Below, one piece after another: positions 1-10,764 of a stretch of 43,338 bases of DNA (positions within the stretch are counted from its first letter, which is position 1; every line of letters starts with the position of its first letter). Location: assembly GCA_016707585.1 (NCBI GenBank), contig JADJHL010000006.1, positions 1-43,338 on the forward strand, read 5' to 3'. The notes under the pieces were generated by a model. The model did not search any database. It was not told the DNA's origin and worked only from the letters and a program-made list of their open reading frames with translations. The DNA comes from Ignavibacteriales bacterium (GTDB lineage: Bacteria; Bacteroidota; Ignavibacteria; Ignavibacteriales; Ignavibacteriaceae). A program made the position numbers and the translations under genes.

Positions 1-1465
1 ATGCTATAAGTTCCGCTTTGATTTACATTGACTGTATATTTTAACCATTCATCTGTTTCTGTCCAGCCAACATTATAACCATTGGAGTTTGGATTGGAAC
101 AAACTTGAATATCCACTCCATCGTTTCTATAACTGTAACCACTATTGGGGAGCCACCACCAGTATTTTGAAAATCAACATCACTGCAAGAAGATTTTTCC
201 CATATCATAATTTACTGCGTGAATTTTTCCCGGGATTTGATTATCTGCAAATGGAATTAATTTCTGTGTTATTTACTTGCCTGAACATAGCATCGATAAT
301 ATCTTTTTTTGATATTTACAGTTTTTCTATCTTTAACATCTCAGCTTGTGCTAACAAAAGCAAAGATAAGCTGTATTTGATGTTGAGGTGTGCCGCCGTT
401 AGTCCAGTAATTAAGTAAGTTTTGATATGCTGGGAGAAGAGTTGCAGAAAGAGGCCCGCAATAGATGAGATCTTTTTATGTGACCACCAAGCCCAACCAA
501 TGTTATTATTCTTCATTAACTCAATACAATCTACAAACCATTGATTTGAGTTTTCACCAGTTTCACCAAGCCATAAAGGTATGTTTGTGTTGTTTCTTAA
601 ATCCAATAAGTATTGAATTGATGATGTATTATTTCCATTCCAATATTTGTGGAAAACTATAAGACATATTTTCATCCCAGGGTGGAAACAAGCCATTAAA
701 ATCTGTTGCAAACCAATTGCTTCTATAAATAAAATATGATTTGTATCTACCGCGCGAATTGTATCCGTTAATCTTATATACAAATCTCTTAAAGGTTGAT
801 TGTTTGGAAGAAGTTCCCACTTTGGTTCGTTGATTAAATCGTAACCGCCAATCCAGGTTTTATCTTTATATCTTTCAGCAATTTTTCTCCAGATCATTAC
901 TAGTAAATCCTTGTTAGATTCACTTTGCCACAAAGATGGATTTGCAGGATTGTAATCGCTTATCGGTTCATCACTTTGTCCGCCAGAGGGCATGCATATC
1001 GAGTATAAGATAAATTTGATTTTGTTCGCACTACAACTTAAAAGTGAATCAATAATATCAAATCCTGTATTTATAAAATTTGGTGGATTTGTATTGGTTG
1101 CAAAAAAGATTATAATGCATTGGAAGTCTAAGTGAATTAAATCCCCAACTTGCTAGTGAATCGATATCAATTTTTTCTTACATAGTTATTTCTGTAAGTC
1201 TGATAAAATGTTTCTGTATTTGTTTCACACAATTAATGTCTGATATCTTAGCATGAATTTGCCATTGTGCATTTGCAAATGCAGATGTTTGAAGCATATA
1301 ACCTTCCTGCACAAGCCAACCGCCAAGTCCCATCCCTTTTAATAAAATTTCATTTCCATTTCCATCAACAATTTTTTTATTATCTCTGTGTAAAAATCCT
1401 TGGGAATACAAAGTGAATTGGAATACAAATACACTCAATAAAATCAACGTAGCAATTTTTTTCAT
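1..1465 (-). CDS. Secreted GH5 glycoside hydrolase with C-terminal CBM6, frame broken, incomplete at left edge
   Basis: Probable endo-acting beta-glycanase. The start at 1465 opens with a signal peptide (MKKIATLILLSVFVF) and the GH5 N-terminal stretch 'LLKGMGLGGWLVQEGYM'. Further on, 'LDMHA' and 'SGGQSDEP' correspond to the GH5 metal-free His strand. 'GGYDLINEP' holds the acid/base Glu and 'WLGETGEN' the nucleophile Glu. Below about 310 the reverse strand encodes a carbohydrate-binding module of family 6 ('NYDMG', 'GVDIQV', 'GYNVGWTETDEWLKYTVNV') that continues past base 1. The frame shifts near 1180, 1100, 988, 690, 440, 310 and 196, so no single ORF covers it. Because both catalytic Glu and the fold motifs survive, sequence error is more likely than decay. 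It is last in the GH operon, 27 bases after the foldase gene, and is a paralogue of the GH5 at 9543-10764. GH5 subfamily and substrate are not determined. Confidence 0.8.
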
Positions 1466-1492
1466 CGAACAATTTTCCTTATAAGTTTCCTG

Positions 1493-3034
1493 TTATAGTT
1501 CTTTTTCGATTAGCTGAAGTATTGTATAACCATTACTCCTTTTGATTGGTCCAAAGATTTCTCCTTTGTGTAAACCCGTTGCAATATCACTTAAATCATT
1601 TAACATTGAAACAGGCAGCAATTGAGTTTCTCCATTTTCGTTTGCTAAAGAATCAGTTTTGCCATAAAGTTTGGCAAGATCAGAAAATTGAACTCCAGTG
1701 TTCATTTGATCCAAAAGTCTTGATACTTCATCAAGATCATTTAGAGTTATTATTTTTAGCTTAACCTGTAATTGATTATTTGAATTTAGAAAAATATTTG
1801 AATAGTAATCTTTTAATTCGATTTCAGTAACCTTGATAGAATCCAAAGCAGAAACCATATACAGCTGTGCAAGATATTTTTGTTTCCAAACTTTAATATC
1901 ATTTTGCACTGCTGGTAAAAGGTTATAATTTTTTTTATAACCCTCGGCAGTTAGTATTTGTTCTTCTACAAATCGTTTGGCTATATAAGCCAATTTAGAA
2001 AAAACTAAATTTGAATCTAATCGGGTAATGCTAAATCCCATATAGGCAATTCTGCTTAAAAGATCATATAGATTAATCTCATTATTTTTAATATTAAATA
2101 ATGGCAATTTCAGTTTATCCTTAGAGTAGGATAAAAGAATATTCATAAAATCATTTTTCATTCAATTCGAAATAATTTATTTCTTTATCAGTAACAGCAG
2201 TTTTGTTCTTTAGTTTTTCCCAAAGCGAATTACTAAGCACCATTATTGTTTTGGGATTTATTTTAATGTTTGTGCCGCTTAAAAGATTAATTCTATACTC
2301 GTTAAATAAAACTTCAAGTTTTCTTCCTCTTATTTTCTTTTTTATTCCATCAACAGTTTGCTGATCGCCGATATTTACCGGCGTAAAAATATTATCTGAA
2401 CAATAATAAATTATCCAGCCACCATTTAGTTTTTGCGGTGTGCTATAAGCGTTTTTTTTAAGTGAGTAAATTGTATCTTCAGTTTCTTCAGATCCCAAAT
2501 CACCAAACTTTACATTTACTGATGTATCATTGATCATTGTAAATAGAGTTGCAAGTGAATCAATGTTTTTTGTTTGACTAAGTTTATTGTAAAAATTAAA
2601 TATTGATAATGAATCGCTGGAAGAAAAAAATCTTACAGCCTGAGTAAACTGAGATTTATAAATTCCTTTTTCCATATCAGTTGCTGTAATGCTAACCTTG
2701 CTTTCGATTTCCTGTTTAAACAAAGCATCACGAACAAATAAATCTTCAATGGGATTAAAGAAAAATCAAACTCCAGAGTGTTTTCAATCCCTTGTTCTTT
2801 AGCTTTTAATGCCCATAATTTTTCAGCAATCAAAGAATAAAGAAAATCATATTTAACTGAATCTTTAGACATACTTTGATCTTTAGGAATGTACGGAGAA
2901 AGTTCTAATCTAAGTTTAAACTCTCTTGCTGTAATTTTATCATTGCCAACATGCGCAACTACAGACTCATCGTTTTGAGATAACAAATTAGAACTTAAAG
3001 CGAATAATAGTACTAGTATTAATTTTGATTTCAT
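1493..3034 (-). CDS. Parvulin-type peptidyl-prolyl isomerase / SurA-PrsA-like periplasmic foldase, two frameshifts
   Basis: Predicted exported prolyl isomerase/chaperone of about 514 residues once two breaks are repaired. The N-terminus is a signal peptide followed by the SurA-like opening 'ESVVAHVGNDKITAREFKLRLE'. A parvulin-like segment lies in the middle ('KFGDLGSEETEDTIYSLKKN', then 'GGWIIYY'). A second is C-terminal ('FSDLAKLYGKTDSLANENG' to 'GEIFGPIKRSNGYTILQLIEK'). Frame breaks are near 2740 and at the A5 run at 2157-2161; adding one A there joins 'FELNEK' directly to 'NDFMNILLSYSK', so the apparent 11-base overlap of two genes is probably an artefact. The gene sits 13 bases after the GH3 stop and 27 before the next GH5, so it is co-transcribed with secreted hydrolases and may help fold them. 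That role is inference; the family assignment is fairly firm. Confidence 0.78.
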
Positions 3035-3047
3035 TTTTCCAATAAAT

Positions 3048-5569
3048 TTATTTTAAAGTAAACTTTTCTTTTAACTGAATATCTTGAGATGAACTTCCAA
3101 TCAAAATTTCAAACTCACCACTTTCTGTAGTCCAGTCTTTTAATTTTGGATTGAAGAAAGAAAGAGTTTTTTGATCAATTGGAAATTCAACAATTCTTTC
3201 TTCCCCAGGATTTAAACTTACCTTCTTAAATCCTTTAAGTTCTTTTACCGGGCGATCAATTGATGATTCTAAATCTCTAACATAAAGCTGAACAACTTCG
3301 CTACCTTTTACTTTTCCAGTATTCTTAACATTTATTGTTACAGTTAATTTATCATTCTTTGCGATTTCTTTTGATGACAATTTTAAGTCATTGTATTTAA
3401 ATGTTGTATAACTTAAACCAAATCCGAATGGAAAAAGTGGTTGAATATTATTTTTTTCAAAATGTTTGTAACCAACATAGATTCCATCTTCATAAATCGT
3501 TGTGCTATCAAGTTTTTTATATGAATCAAATGCAGAACAATCTTCCCAGCGTTTTGGAAATGTCATCGGTAATTTGCCTGAAGGATTAGTTTCGCCAAGT
3601 AGAACTTCCGCAATTGCATTTCCAGCTTGTTCACCAGCGAACCATCTTCGATAAGTCCACTAACATTATCTAACCATTTATCCATTAAAACAGGTGAGCC
3701 CGTTGTTAAAACAACAAGTGTGTTTTTATTAACTTCAGTAATTCTTTTGATAAACTCATCCTGTTCATTTGGTAGAGTTAAATTTTTACGATCAAATCCT
3801 TCGCTCTCATAATTAGCATTTGTACCTGCAAATATTATTGTAACATCAGAATTTTTTGCAACATTAATTGCATCCACAATCAACTCATCATTTGGTTTTC
3901 TCCAACCGAACTTAACAATTGCTCCGCCGCCTTTTTCATAATACTCCAATTTAATCTTATATAATTTACCTGCTTTTAATTCCTTTGAGTATGAATTGGT
4001 AAGCATTGCATGGTCATTCCAATCATTAATTACCAGCTGGTCATCAATATATAATCTAACACCATCATCACTGGCAACATCAAAAGTAAAATTAGCTGAT
4101 TTTTCGGCTTTAACATATCCGGTCCATCTAACAGAAAAATTATCTTTTTGAAAATCTTCAAATGGACCTTTATCATTCCACATAAAGTTTATTTGATTAT
4201 CTACAATAACTTTTACTGGTTCACTTTCAAGGTTCATATTTGTAAAATACTCTGCTTTTAATCCGTTAACTTTTTCATCTTTATCAGTAAATAAATATTT
4301 AGTCTCAATTGGATTTGTTTCTCCATCGATTATCATTCCCTGGGCAAAATTAATTTTTACTTTGTCACCAATTTTATTCTTTAAAGCTTCAAGTGGACTA
4401 ACAGAAGTAAATGGAACAACCATCGAACTTCCACCGCCACCAGTAACTGCAACTTTGCTATTTGGTCCGACAACTGCGATGGATTTAATTTTATTTAAAT
4501 CTAATGGAAGAATTGAGTTTTCATTTTTCAGTAAAACAATTCCTTCTTTAGCAATATTTAATGCAATCTGTTTATGTTCATCAGTATTAACTTTTGTTGA
4601 ATCGTATTTATAGTCATCAAATAAACCGATTGTAAACATTACTCTAAGAATCCTTCTAACTTTATCATTAAGATGTGATTCAGAAAGTTCTCCAACTGTT
4701 ATTTTTTGCAATAATGAATCAGAATTTAGATATTTACCTGTTGGCATCTCAATATCCATCCCGCTGTTAAAAACAGGAAGTGAAGTGTGAATAGCGCCCC
4801 AATCAGACATTACCAAACCATTGAATTTCCATTTGTTCTTTAAAACATCAATTAACAGATAATCATTTTCGCTGCAATAAGGTCCATTTAATTTATTGTA
4901 CGCACACATAACAGCAAGTACATTTGCTTCTTCAACGGCAGATTTGAAAGCAGGGAAGTATATTTCATTTAAAGTTCGTTCATCAACAACTGTATTTACA
5001 AAATCGCGCTGAAATTCCTGATTGTTTGCCGCAAAATGTTTTACAGTAGCCACTACATTTTCATTCTGCACACCTTTTATATAATTAACTGCAATTCGGG
5101 AAGTTAAAAACGGATCTTCTCCAAAACTTTCAAAATTTCTTCCTCCCATCGGAATGCGTGCAATGTTTACACAAGGTGCAAGTATTACGTGTCTTCCTTT
5201 TGCTTTTGTTTCTGTTGCAAGAACTTTTCCAAATTCTGTAACGATTTCCGGATTCCAGGTTGCGCCAAGTAAAATCCCTGAAGGTAAAGCAGTTGAATTA
5301 TCCCATCGAACACCAAGAGGACCATCAGCCATATTTAATGGAGGAATACCAAGTCTTTCTATTGCTTTTGTTTCAAACCCGGTTCCACCAATCATTTCAA
5401 TTTTTTCTTCAAGCGTCATTCGCTTGAGCAAATCTTCAACTCTTTCTTCGATTGAAGCATTTTTATTTTTATAAGTCATTTCATCATCCAACTTATTTTT
5501 TAAAGAAAAACCAAACACAAATACTAGTGAAATAATAAGTGTGATGGTTAAAAATATTTTACCTTTCAC
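3048..5569 (-). CDS. Secreted GH3 beta-glucosidase with PA14 insert, one frameshift
   Basis: Hydrolyses terminal beta-linked glucose (or related sugars) from oligosaccharides in the periplasm or outside. After an N-terminal hydrophobic signal region come the GH3 (beta/alpha)8 domain with 'KHFAANNQEFQRD' and nucleophile Asp256 in 'GLVMSDWGAIHT', and then the second alpha/beta domain. The second domain is interrupted by a PA14 module (about residues 430-560; 'GLKAEYFTN', 'FTFDVASDDGVRLYIDD'), which is known to shape substrate choice in GH3 enzymes. A C-terminal fibronectin-III-like domain ends at 3048 ('VVQLYVRD', 'RPVKELKGFKKVSLNPGE'). The frame breaks near 3643: reading on in the next frame restores 'WFAGEQAGNAIAEVLLGETN' and 'SGKLPMTFPKRW', a standard GH3 motif. 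It lies 19 bases after the GH15-like gene. The exact glycosidic linkage cannot be read from sequence. Confidence 0.9.
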
Positions 5570-5588
5570 TTTACTCTCCTGATAGAAT

Positions 5589-7805
5589 TTATTTTTTATA
5601 AAAATCGTTTATGGTCTTTAAATAAGCACCCGCACCAAAACCAACCATTGGGATGGCACCATCGTAAGTTGCATTGTTATATTCAAAAAGTTCTGGTAAA
5701 AGGTTAAAATTTAGTTTAGCCTGTGAGATAACCCAATCGATTAACTTCTTTGCTTTATCTTTTTGTCCAAACTTTATGTGTGCGGCAGCAGTTCTAAAAT
5801 CAATTAAGACCCATTCGTTTATATCATAAGAATCAACACCACTAACACGAGAGTAACCACGATTTTCATCAACTTTAAGCGTGTCATCATACTCAGCCAT
5901 ATTTGTAAGGAACAAATCTCTGTCAGTTAAGACATCAAGAGTAAATGCTTCAATCATTCCTGCATCATAAAATTCATATTCCTTGTTCGATTTTCCTTCA
6001 GCATTTCCTTTTAAATATTTTCCATCTACGATAAGATTATTTTTTATTCCTTTAGTAGTTCTTTCAGAAGCTTCAAAATATTTTTTAGAATCAATACCCA
6101 TTTTATTTAGAAGTTCTGAATAAGCTTTTAATCCAGCTGCTGCGGTGCAAGAAGTGTAAGTGTATTGCTTGCCTGGTAAATGTCTTTCCCACGGCCCAGA
6201 ATCAATTCTAATCAAATCATTATCAGCAATGCAATGAATTAAAGCATCGGCAACTTTTTCAGAAATGAATTTATAATTCTCATCAAAGAATTTTTTATCG
6301 CCGCTTTTGTTTATATAATCTGAGAAAGTATAAAGGAAAAATCCAAATCCATCCAATTCAATGTTTGGTCCCTGATCATTAAAATCTGATTCTTCTTTAC
6401 CGATACCAAAATATCTTGTAACAGAAATCTGGTAATCAACTCCAACACCGTAATCTTTTCCATCTTCCCAGATAAAACTTTTGTAGAAGTTTGATTCTGC
6501 GTTTAAGAAAAAACTTAAAAGTTTTTTTGATTCTTCATACAATCCGGCCGCATTTAATCCTAATAAAGAATACATACCATCACGAAGCCAGGTAATACTC
6601 CAAACTCCAGGAGGAAGTGAGGCTAAAACTTGTCCCTTTGCCTTTGGGAAAATTTCATTCTCAGTAACCTGAGCCATTTTTAGAACTGTAATCGATTGTT
6701 CATAAAGATTCTTTTCATCAATGCTCAAACCATCAGGAAATGTTGCTCTTGCAAAAACGTCTTTCATAAACTTTAATTCATCATCAACAATGTCTGATTT
6801 GCTATTTTTAATCCTTTCAACAGCTTTCTTAATAACTTCAGTATTATTATGTAGAGAATCATTAAAGCTGAAAAGAAAATATTTTTCTATTTGATCACCA
6901 TTCTTTTTAATCGTAACTGAATCAACTAAAATTTCAGCATTAACTTTTCTGTATGAGAAAAAGTATTTGCCAATTTCGCTTTCTTTTCCTGTTAAGACTG
7001 CATACAGTATTTTTTCGTTAGCAACAAAAGGAGCAAAGTATTTAACATTAAAATTATTGTAATCAACATTTATAATGTGTGTGTTATCTAAATACTTAAC
7101 TGAAACAGGTTTTTGATTACAAACAAGTTTTAAAGATTTTATAAACGGGCTAACAGGTTTTTCAAGATCGTAAAATTTAAAAATGTGTGGAAAAACATTT
7201 TCAAATTCATTTCTTCGTTCATTGTAAACTGCGGCTATCAATCCATTTGCAGTTGTAATTTGATAATATGATTTTTTTGCGCCTTCAGGTGGATTCATTT
7301 CATACTCATATTCTTGTTGATTTAAAATTCCAATTAATCCGCTGTGTATCCCGCCTGGTGAAAAAATATCATAAACCCTGATTGCAATAGTATTTTCTTT
7401 TTGCAATAGTTCGTTTGGTATTTTGTACGCACGTTGATCATTCCATGCGGTTAAAGGTTCAGGTGGTAATTTACCTGAGGAACCAATTTTAACTCCATTT
7501 AAGTAAGTTTCGTCTGCGTCATCTATTTTTCCTAAAAAAAGGTAAAGAGGTTGATTACCAGGATGTTCTGTAATTTTAAAATGCAATCGATACCAGGCAT
7601 AACCATCATACTCTGGAAATCCCTGATCTTCCCAGTTGCCGGGAACATTAATATTTACCCAACCGGATTCATCAATACTAATTTCTTTGTAAGATGGATC
7701 ATCGCCAGTTTTGAATAACCAATTATCTGGCAAAACAACTGTTTGAGAAAACATAGATGATGTTGTAATTACCAATAGAAAAATTGACAGAAAATATTTA
7801 ATCAT
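5589..7805 (-). CDS. Secreted GH15-like (alpha/alpha)6 hydrolase with N-terminal GH2-type jelly-roll domain
   Basis: A 738-residue exported enzyme. A signal peptide (about residues 1-20) is followed by a beta-sandwich of the kind that opens GH2 enzymes and sialate esterases ('PGNWEDQGFPEYDGYAWYR', 'LFLGKIDDADETYLNGVKIG', 'NTIAIRVYD'). After a linker, the C-terminal half looks like a glucoamylase-type barrel: 'GVWSITWLRDGMYSLLGL', 'QGPNIELDGFGFFLYTF', 'SGPWERHLPGKQYTYTSC' and 'YDAGMIEAFTLDVL'. In GH15 the acid and base are Glu residues; the Glu in 'SGPWER' is a candidate, the second I cannot place. GH15 members usually act on alpha-glucosides, which is odd in a locus otherwise suggesting beta-glucan. 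The start is only 4 bases from the stop of the upstream GH63-like gene, implying translational coupling. The family call is moderate; the substrate is unknown. Confidence 0.7.
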   Translation of the reverse strand: MIKYFLSIFLLVITTSSMFSQTVVLPDNWLFKTGDDPSYKEISIDESGWVNINVPGNWEDQGFPEYDGYAWYRLHFKITEHPGNQPLYLFLGKIDDADETYLNGVKIGSSGKLPPEPLTAWNDQRAYKIPNELLQKENTIAIRVYDIFSPGGIHSGLIGILNQQEYEYEMNPPEGAKKSYYQITTANGLIAAVYNERRNEFENVFPHIFKFYDLEKPVSPFIKSLKLVCNQKPVSVKYLDNTHIINVDYNNFNVKYFAPFVANEKILYAVLTGKESEIGKYFFSYRKVNAEILVDSVTIKKNGDQIEKYFLFSFNDSLHNNTEVIKKAVERIKNSKSDIVDDELKFMKDVFARATFPDGLSIDEKNLYEQSITVLKMAQVTENEIFPKAKGQVLASLPPGVWSITWLRDGMYSLLGLNAAGLYEESKKLLSFFLNAESNFYKSFIWEDGKDYGVGVDYQISVTRYFGIGKEESDFNDQGPNIELDGFGFFLYTFSDYINKSGDKKFFDENYKFISEKVADALIHCIADNDLIRIDSGPWERHLPGKQYTYTSCTAAAGLKAYSELLNKMGIDSKKYFEASERTTKGIKNNLIVDGKYLKGNAEGKSNKEYEFYDAGMIEAFTLDVLTDRDLFLTNMAEYDDTLKVDENRGYSRVSGVDSYDINEWVLIDFRTAAAHIKFGQKDKAKKLIDWVISQAKLNFNLLPELFEYNNATYDGAIPMVGFGAGAYLKTINDFYKK

Positions 7806-7809
7806 AATT

Positions 7810-9402
7810 TCACTCTATAGTTATTGTATGTTCACCTTTAGTGATTTTAAAACTTTTATAGTTGTTATTTCCATGTTCAACACTTAATTCAAAATCATTA
7901 TCACAAATTATTTTGATGTTAATCGGAGAGATTACTTTTTCTCTTTTGTCTGCGATCAGTGAAACGGTAACATTCCCAAACTTTAGATTTTCAATTCCGT
8001 GTTTATCAATTCTTGTTAAATGCCAGGTTACTAAATTATTTACTCCATCTGGACGAAGTCCAATAATATTTTCAATTAAAAGTTCAATTGGTCCGCAGCC
8101 ACTCCAACCAACAAAATCAGGACGTGACCAGCTGCCGCGAGCAAATGCTTCGGGTGAATAATTTTCCCAGATGGTTCCTGTCTTTTTATAAACTTCATAA
8201 ATCCCGTTTAGATATTCTTCAGTTGCAAGAGTTGCAAACTCGTTAAACTTATAAGCGAAATCATTATCAACACCAAACTTATCAAATCCTTTAATTATCA
8301 TAACATTTGTTGGAGCCCAAACACTGCCAAGCCAATATTCACCTTCAGCTTTAAAATGTTTATCATCTACAGATAAAGAAGGAAAAGGAATTTTTCTCCA
8401 GAATGTATGTGGATTTTTTAAATTCTGTAAAAGTTTATCAGCTTGATTTTTATCAGCGACTCCTGCAAGCATAGGCCAGAAACAAGCAACAGTTTTCCAT
8501 TTTACTTGATTGCCTTCATCATCAACATCATAATAAAGTCCATCTTCTTCATTCCACATATATTTATTTATAAGAGTTGAAATTTGATTGGCTTTTTCTT
8601 TAAATAATTTTGATTTACTTGAAAGTTCAAGTTTAAGTTCAGGTTCAAGATTTTCATTAAGCATTATTTGATTACACATTTCAGCCATATCATTATACAT
8701 CATTACCATTTGAGCGGACATATCAACCCAACCAGAGCCACTTCTTGGAGTGTTATCCATACCAGAACCTAATCCGGTTTGCCAGTAAAGATTATGTTTA
8801 GTGTTTTCTTTCTTTCGATAAACTTCTAACCACTCAGCATATTTTTCTAATACAGGAAGTACAACTTTAAATCGTGATTTGTCTCCTGTAATTCTGAAAC
8901 TTTCCATTTCCGCCCAGCTAAACAAAGGTGGATTAACAGTATGCTCTCTTCCTTCATAAACAAAATCATCTCCTGTAGCTTCAACAATTTCTCTGCAGAT
9001 ATAACCATTTTCATATTGCCTGCAATAAAAATTATCTAATGATTGAATAGCAGGGAAAATATGATTTGCATATCGGGCAAACATCAACATAAAAAAAGTA
9101 TCCCATTGAAATATGTTTGGTGCAAAAGCTTCATCGATATATGCAGACACAAATGGAGAACCGGTTAGTGGATTTTTATAGTGATCAAAAGCTAATTGCC
9201 ATGTTTTCCAGTACAGTTCGATAAGTTCTGGATTATTTTCTAAGATAGGTGAGGGGAGTTTACCTTTACTTGCTTCAAAGTTTGGTATTACTGTTTCAGT
9301 AAAAGTTTTTTTTGAAAAATATTTTCCGCGAATTCCTGAGTCATCGTACTGTGAATAAATAATTGAAGTTAAAATCAAAAAAGAAAGAATGATTTTTTTC
9401 AT
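7810..9402 (-). CDS. Secreted GH63/trehalase-like (alpha/alpha)6 glycosidase
   Basis: A 530-residue exported protein of the GH63/GH37-type (alpha/alpha)6 fold. The signal peptide is MKKIILSFLILTSIIYS. Conserved elements in order are 'NIFQWDTFFMLMFARYA', 'NPPLFSWAEMESFR', 'SGMDNTPR' with the likely general acid Asp216, 'SGWVDMSAQM', 'GEYWLGSVWAPTNVMIIKG', 'TIWENYSPE' with the likely general base Glu413, and 'GWSGCGPIELLIENIIGLRPD'. A short beta-sandwich tail follows (about 450-530). Bacterial relatives include alpha-glucosidases acting on glucosyl- or mannosylglycerate, trehalase-like enzymes and uncharacterised members of polysaccharide loci, so the substrate is open. It is 4 bases upstream of the GH15-like gene and is separated from the preceding GH5 by a 140-base gap with a palindromic repeat. 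Confidence 0.78.
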   Translation of the reverse strand: MKKIILSFLILTSIIYSQYDDSGIRGKYFSKKTFTETVIPNFEASKGKLPSPILENNPELIELYWKTWQLAFDHYKNPLTGSPFVSAYIDEAFAPNIFQWDTFFMLMFARYANHIFPAIQSLDNFYCRQYENGYICREIVEATGDDFVYEGREHTVNPPLFSWAEMESFRITGDKSRFKVVLPVLEKYAEWLEVYRKKENTKHNLYWQTGLGSGMDNTPRSGSGWVDMSAQMVMMYNDMAEMCNQIMLNENLEPELKLELSSKSKLFKEKANQISTLINKYMWNEEDGLYYDVDDEGNQVKWKTVACFWPMLAGVADKNQADKLLQNLKNPHTFWRKIPFPSLSVDDKHFKAEGEYWLGSVWAPTNVMIIKGFDKFGVDNDFAYKFNEFATLATEEYLNGIYEVYKKTGTIWENYSPEAFARGSWSRPDFVGWSGCGPIELLIENIIGLRPDGVNNLVTWHLTRIDKHGIENLKFGNVTVSLIADKREKVISPINIKIICDNDFELSVEHGNNNYKSFKITKGEHTITIE

Positions 9403-9425
9403 CGCAATAATAATCCTTATAAATC

Positions 9426-9532
9426 GTCATTGCGAGCCTGCCTGTCGGCAGACAGGAAAGGTTTTGCCAGACGAAGCAATCTACAATATGCAATAGATCA
9501 CTTCGTCCCGATTCATCGGGACTCGTGATGAC
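9426..9532. repeat. REP-like palindromic intergenic element, copy 1
   Basis: Outer arms 'GTCATTGCGAG' and 'CTCGTGATGAC' are near-complementary. Inner arms 'GACGAAGCAATCT' and 'AGATCACTTCGTC' also pair. Two smaller hairpins are nested, 'CCTGCCTGTCGGCAGACAGG' and 'CCCGATTCATCGGG'. It sits between the GH5 stop and the GH63-like start. A shorter related copy is at 12568-12634. The layout is that of a dispersed palindromic element or a processed mRNA hairpin. Confidence 0.75.
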
Positions 9533-9542
9533 ATTTGTTTAT

Positions 9543-10764
9543 TTACTTTACACCAAGTGCATTTATATATTCATCATTAACAACACAGTTTTTGAATTTA
9601 CAATTTTCTAAATACTGTTTTAATGATGCTCTGACTTTTTCAAAATCTGGCCTGTTATCTCTTATGTATCCATAATCTAATCCGCCGCCTTCAGCAAACT
9701 TAATTATCATATCAAAATTTTCCGGTTGATTTATTGAAACAATTCCGCGATCACTATTCATTTTTTTGTAAGGCCAAAAACACCAGCCAATATTATTTTC
9801 TTCAAGCAAAGTTCTAAAACCACTTATCCATTCATTTGTGTTTTCACCTGATTCACCAAGCCAGATAGGCGCATTAAATTTTTCTCTCAAATCTAAATGG
9901 CGTTGAATAACATCTTGTTTAACTTCTGTCCAGTATGTGTGAAATGTGTAAACAAGTTTATCATCAAACGGAGGACCGAAGGGTTCAAAATTTGTATTCC
10001 ATTGCGCACCACCAAGAAATATTATATGATTTTTGTCCACTTCTCTAATAGATTCAGTAATTCTTTTATAGAGAGGTTCAAGTGTTAAGTTTAATTTATC
10101 TTTATCAAAATAATGTGCGATAGGTTCATTTAATAAATCATATCCGATAACGATAGGTTCATCTTTATAAATTTCTGCAAGCTTACGCCAGATTTTTTAT
10201 AGTTTGAAGCTGACTTGCAGGACTTTCAAATAAAAATGGATAACCAAAACTATCATCAATGTTGTCACCGGTTTGTCCGCCTGGAGCGCAGTGCATATCA
10301 AGTATTACGTAAAGATTTTCTTCTTTGCACCATTTAATTGCTTTATCAAGAAGTGCGTAACCAACGCCTTCTGATTTTCTTTCAGGATATTCAGTAATAA
10401 ATAATTTCCAGTTAAATGGAATTCTGATTGAGTTGAATCCAAGATTTTTTATAAAATGAATATCTTCTTTTGTGATATAGTTTTCTCTGAATGAATCCCA
10501 AAACTTATTTGCATCTTCTTCACCAATCAGAATATCAAATAAATCATAAATCATTCTTGGTGAACTTACTTTTTGAAAGTGAAACATATAACCTTCAGGT
10601 ACAAGCCAATTGCCTAGATTCATTCCCTTTAGTAAAATTGGTTTGCCATCGGGAGTTACAATTTCTTTTCCATTTACGGAAACAAATCCGTCTTGAGGAT
10701 AAGCGAATTGTATTAATAAAAATGAAATTAAAAAACTTAGTAATAATTTATTTCTGCTTTTCAT
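9543..10764 (-). CDS. Secreted GH5 glycoside hydrolase (endo-glucanase type), one frameshift
   Basis: Probable endo-beta-glucanase or related GH5. I use the start at 10764, where MKSRNKLLLSFLISFLLIQF gives a clean signal peptide; an in-frame upstream ATG at 10812 would lengthen it out of character. Motifs in order are 'KPILLKGMNLGNWLVPEGYM', 'NLGFNSIRIPFNW', 'YVILDMHCAPGGQTGDN', 'IGYDLLNEP' (acid/base Glu), 'FHTYW' and 'APIWLGESGEN' (nucleophile Glu). The frame breaks at the T6 run 10193-10198; one extra base joins 'LQTIK' to 'KIWRKLAEIYKDEP'. It ends without a CBM or sorting domain, unlike its paralogue at the left edge, so it may be periplasmic. The first bases overlap the end of the 58-aa CPHC gene by 17 bases, consistent with one transcript. 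Confidence 0.85.

Noticed and set aside
89..418. 109-aa plus-strand ORF at the left edge
   Set aside because: It is antisense to the GH5-CBM6 gene, whose reverse-strand translation shows clear family motifs; the plus-strand product has no recognisable features.
2151..2161. Translational coupling of two separate prolyl-isomerase genes by an 11-base overlap
   Set aside because: Adding one A to the A5 run fuses the frames into a continuous protein, so a deletion error explains it more simply.
9403..9420. Sigma-54 promoter (GG-N10-GC) ahead of the GH63-like gene
   Set aside because: The nearest match has a 9-base spacer and lies too close to the start codon.
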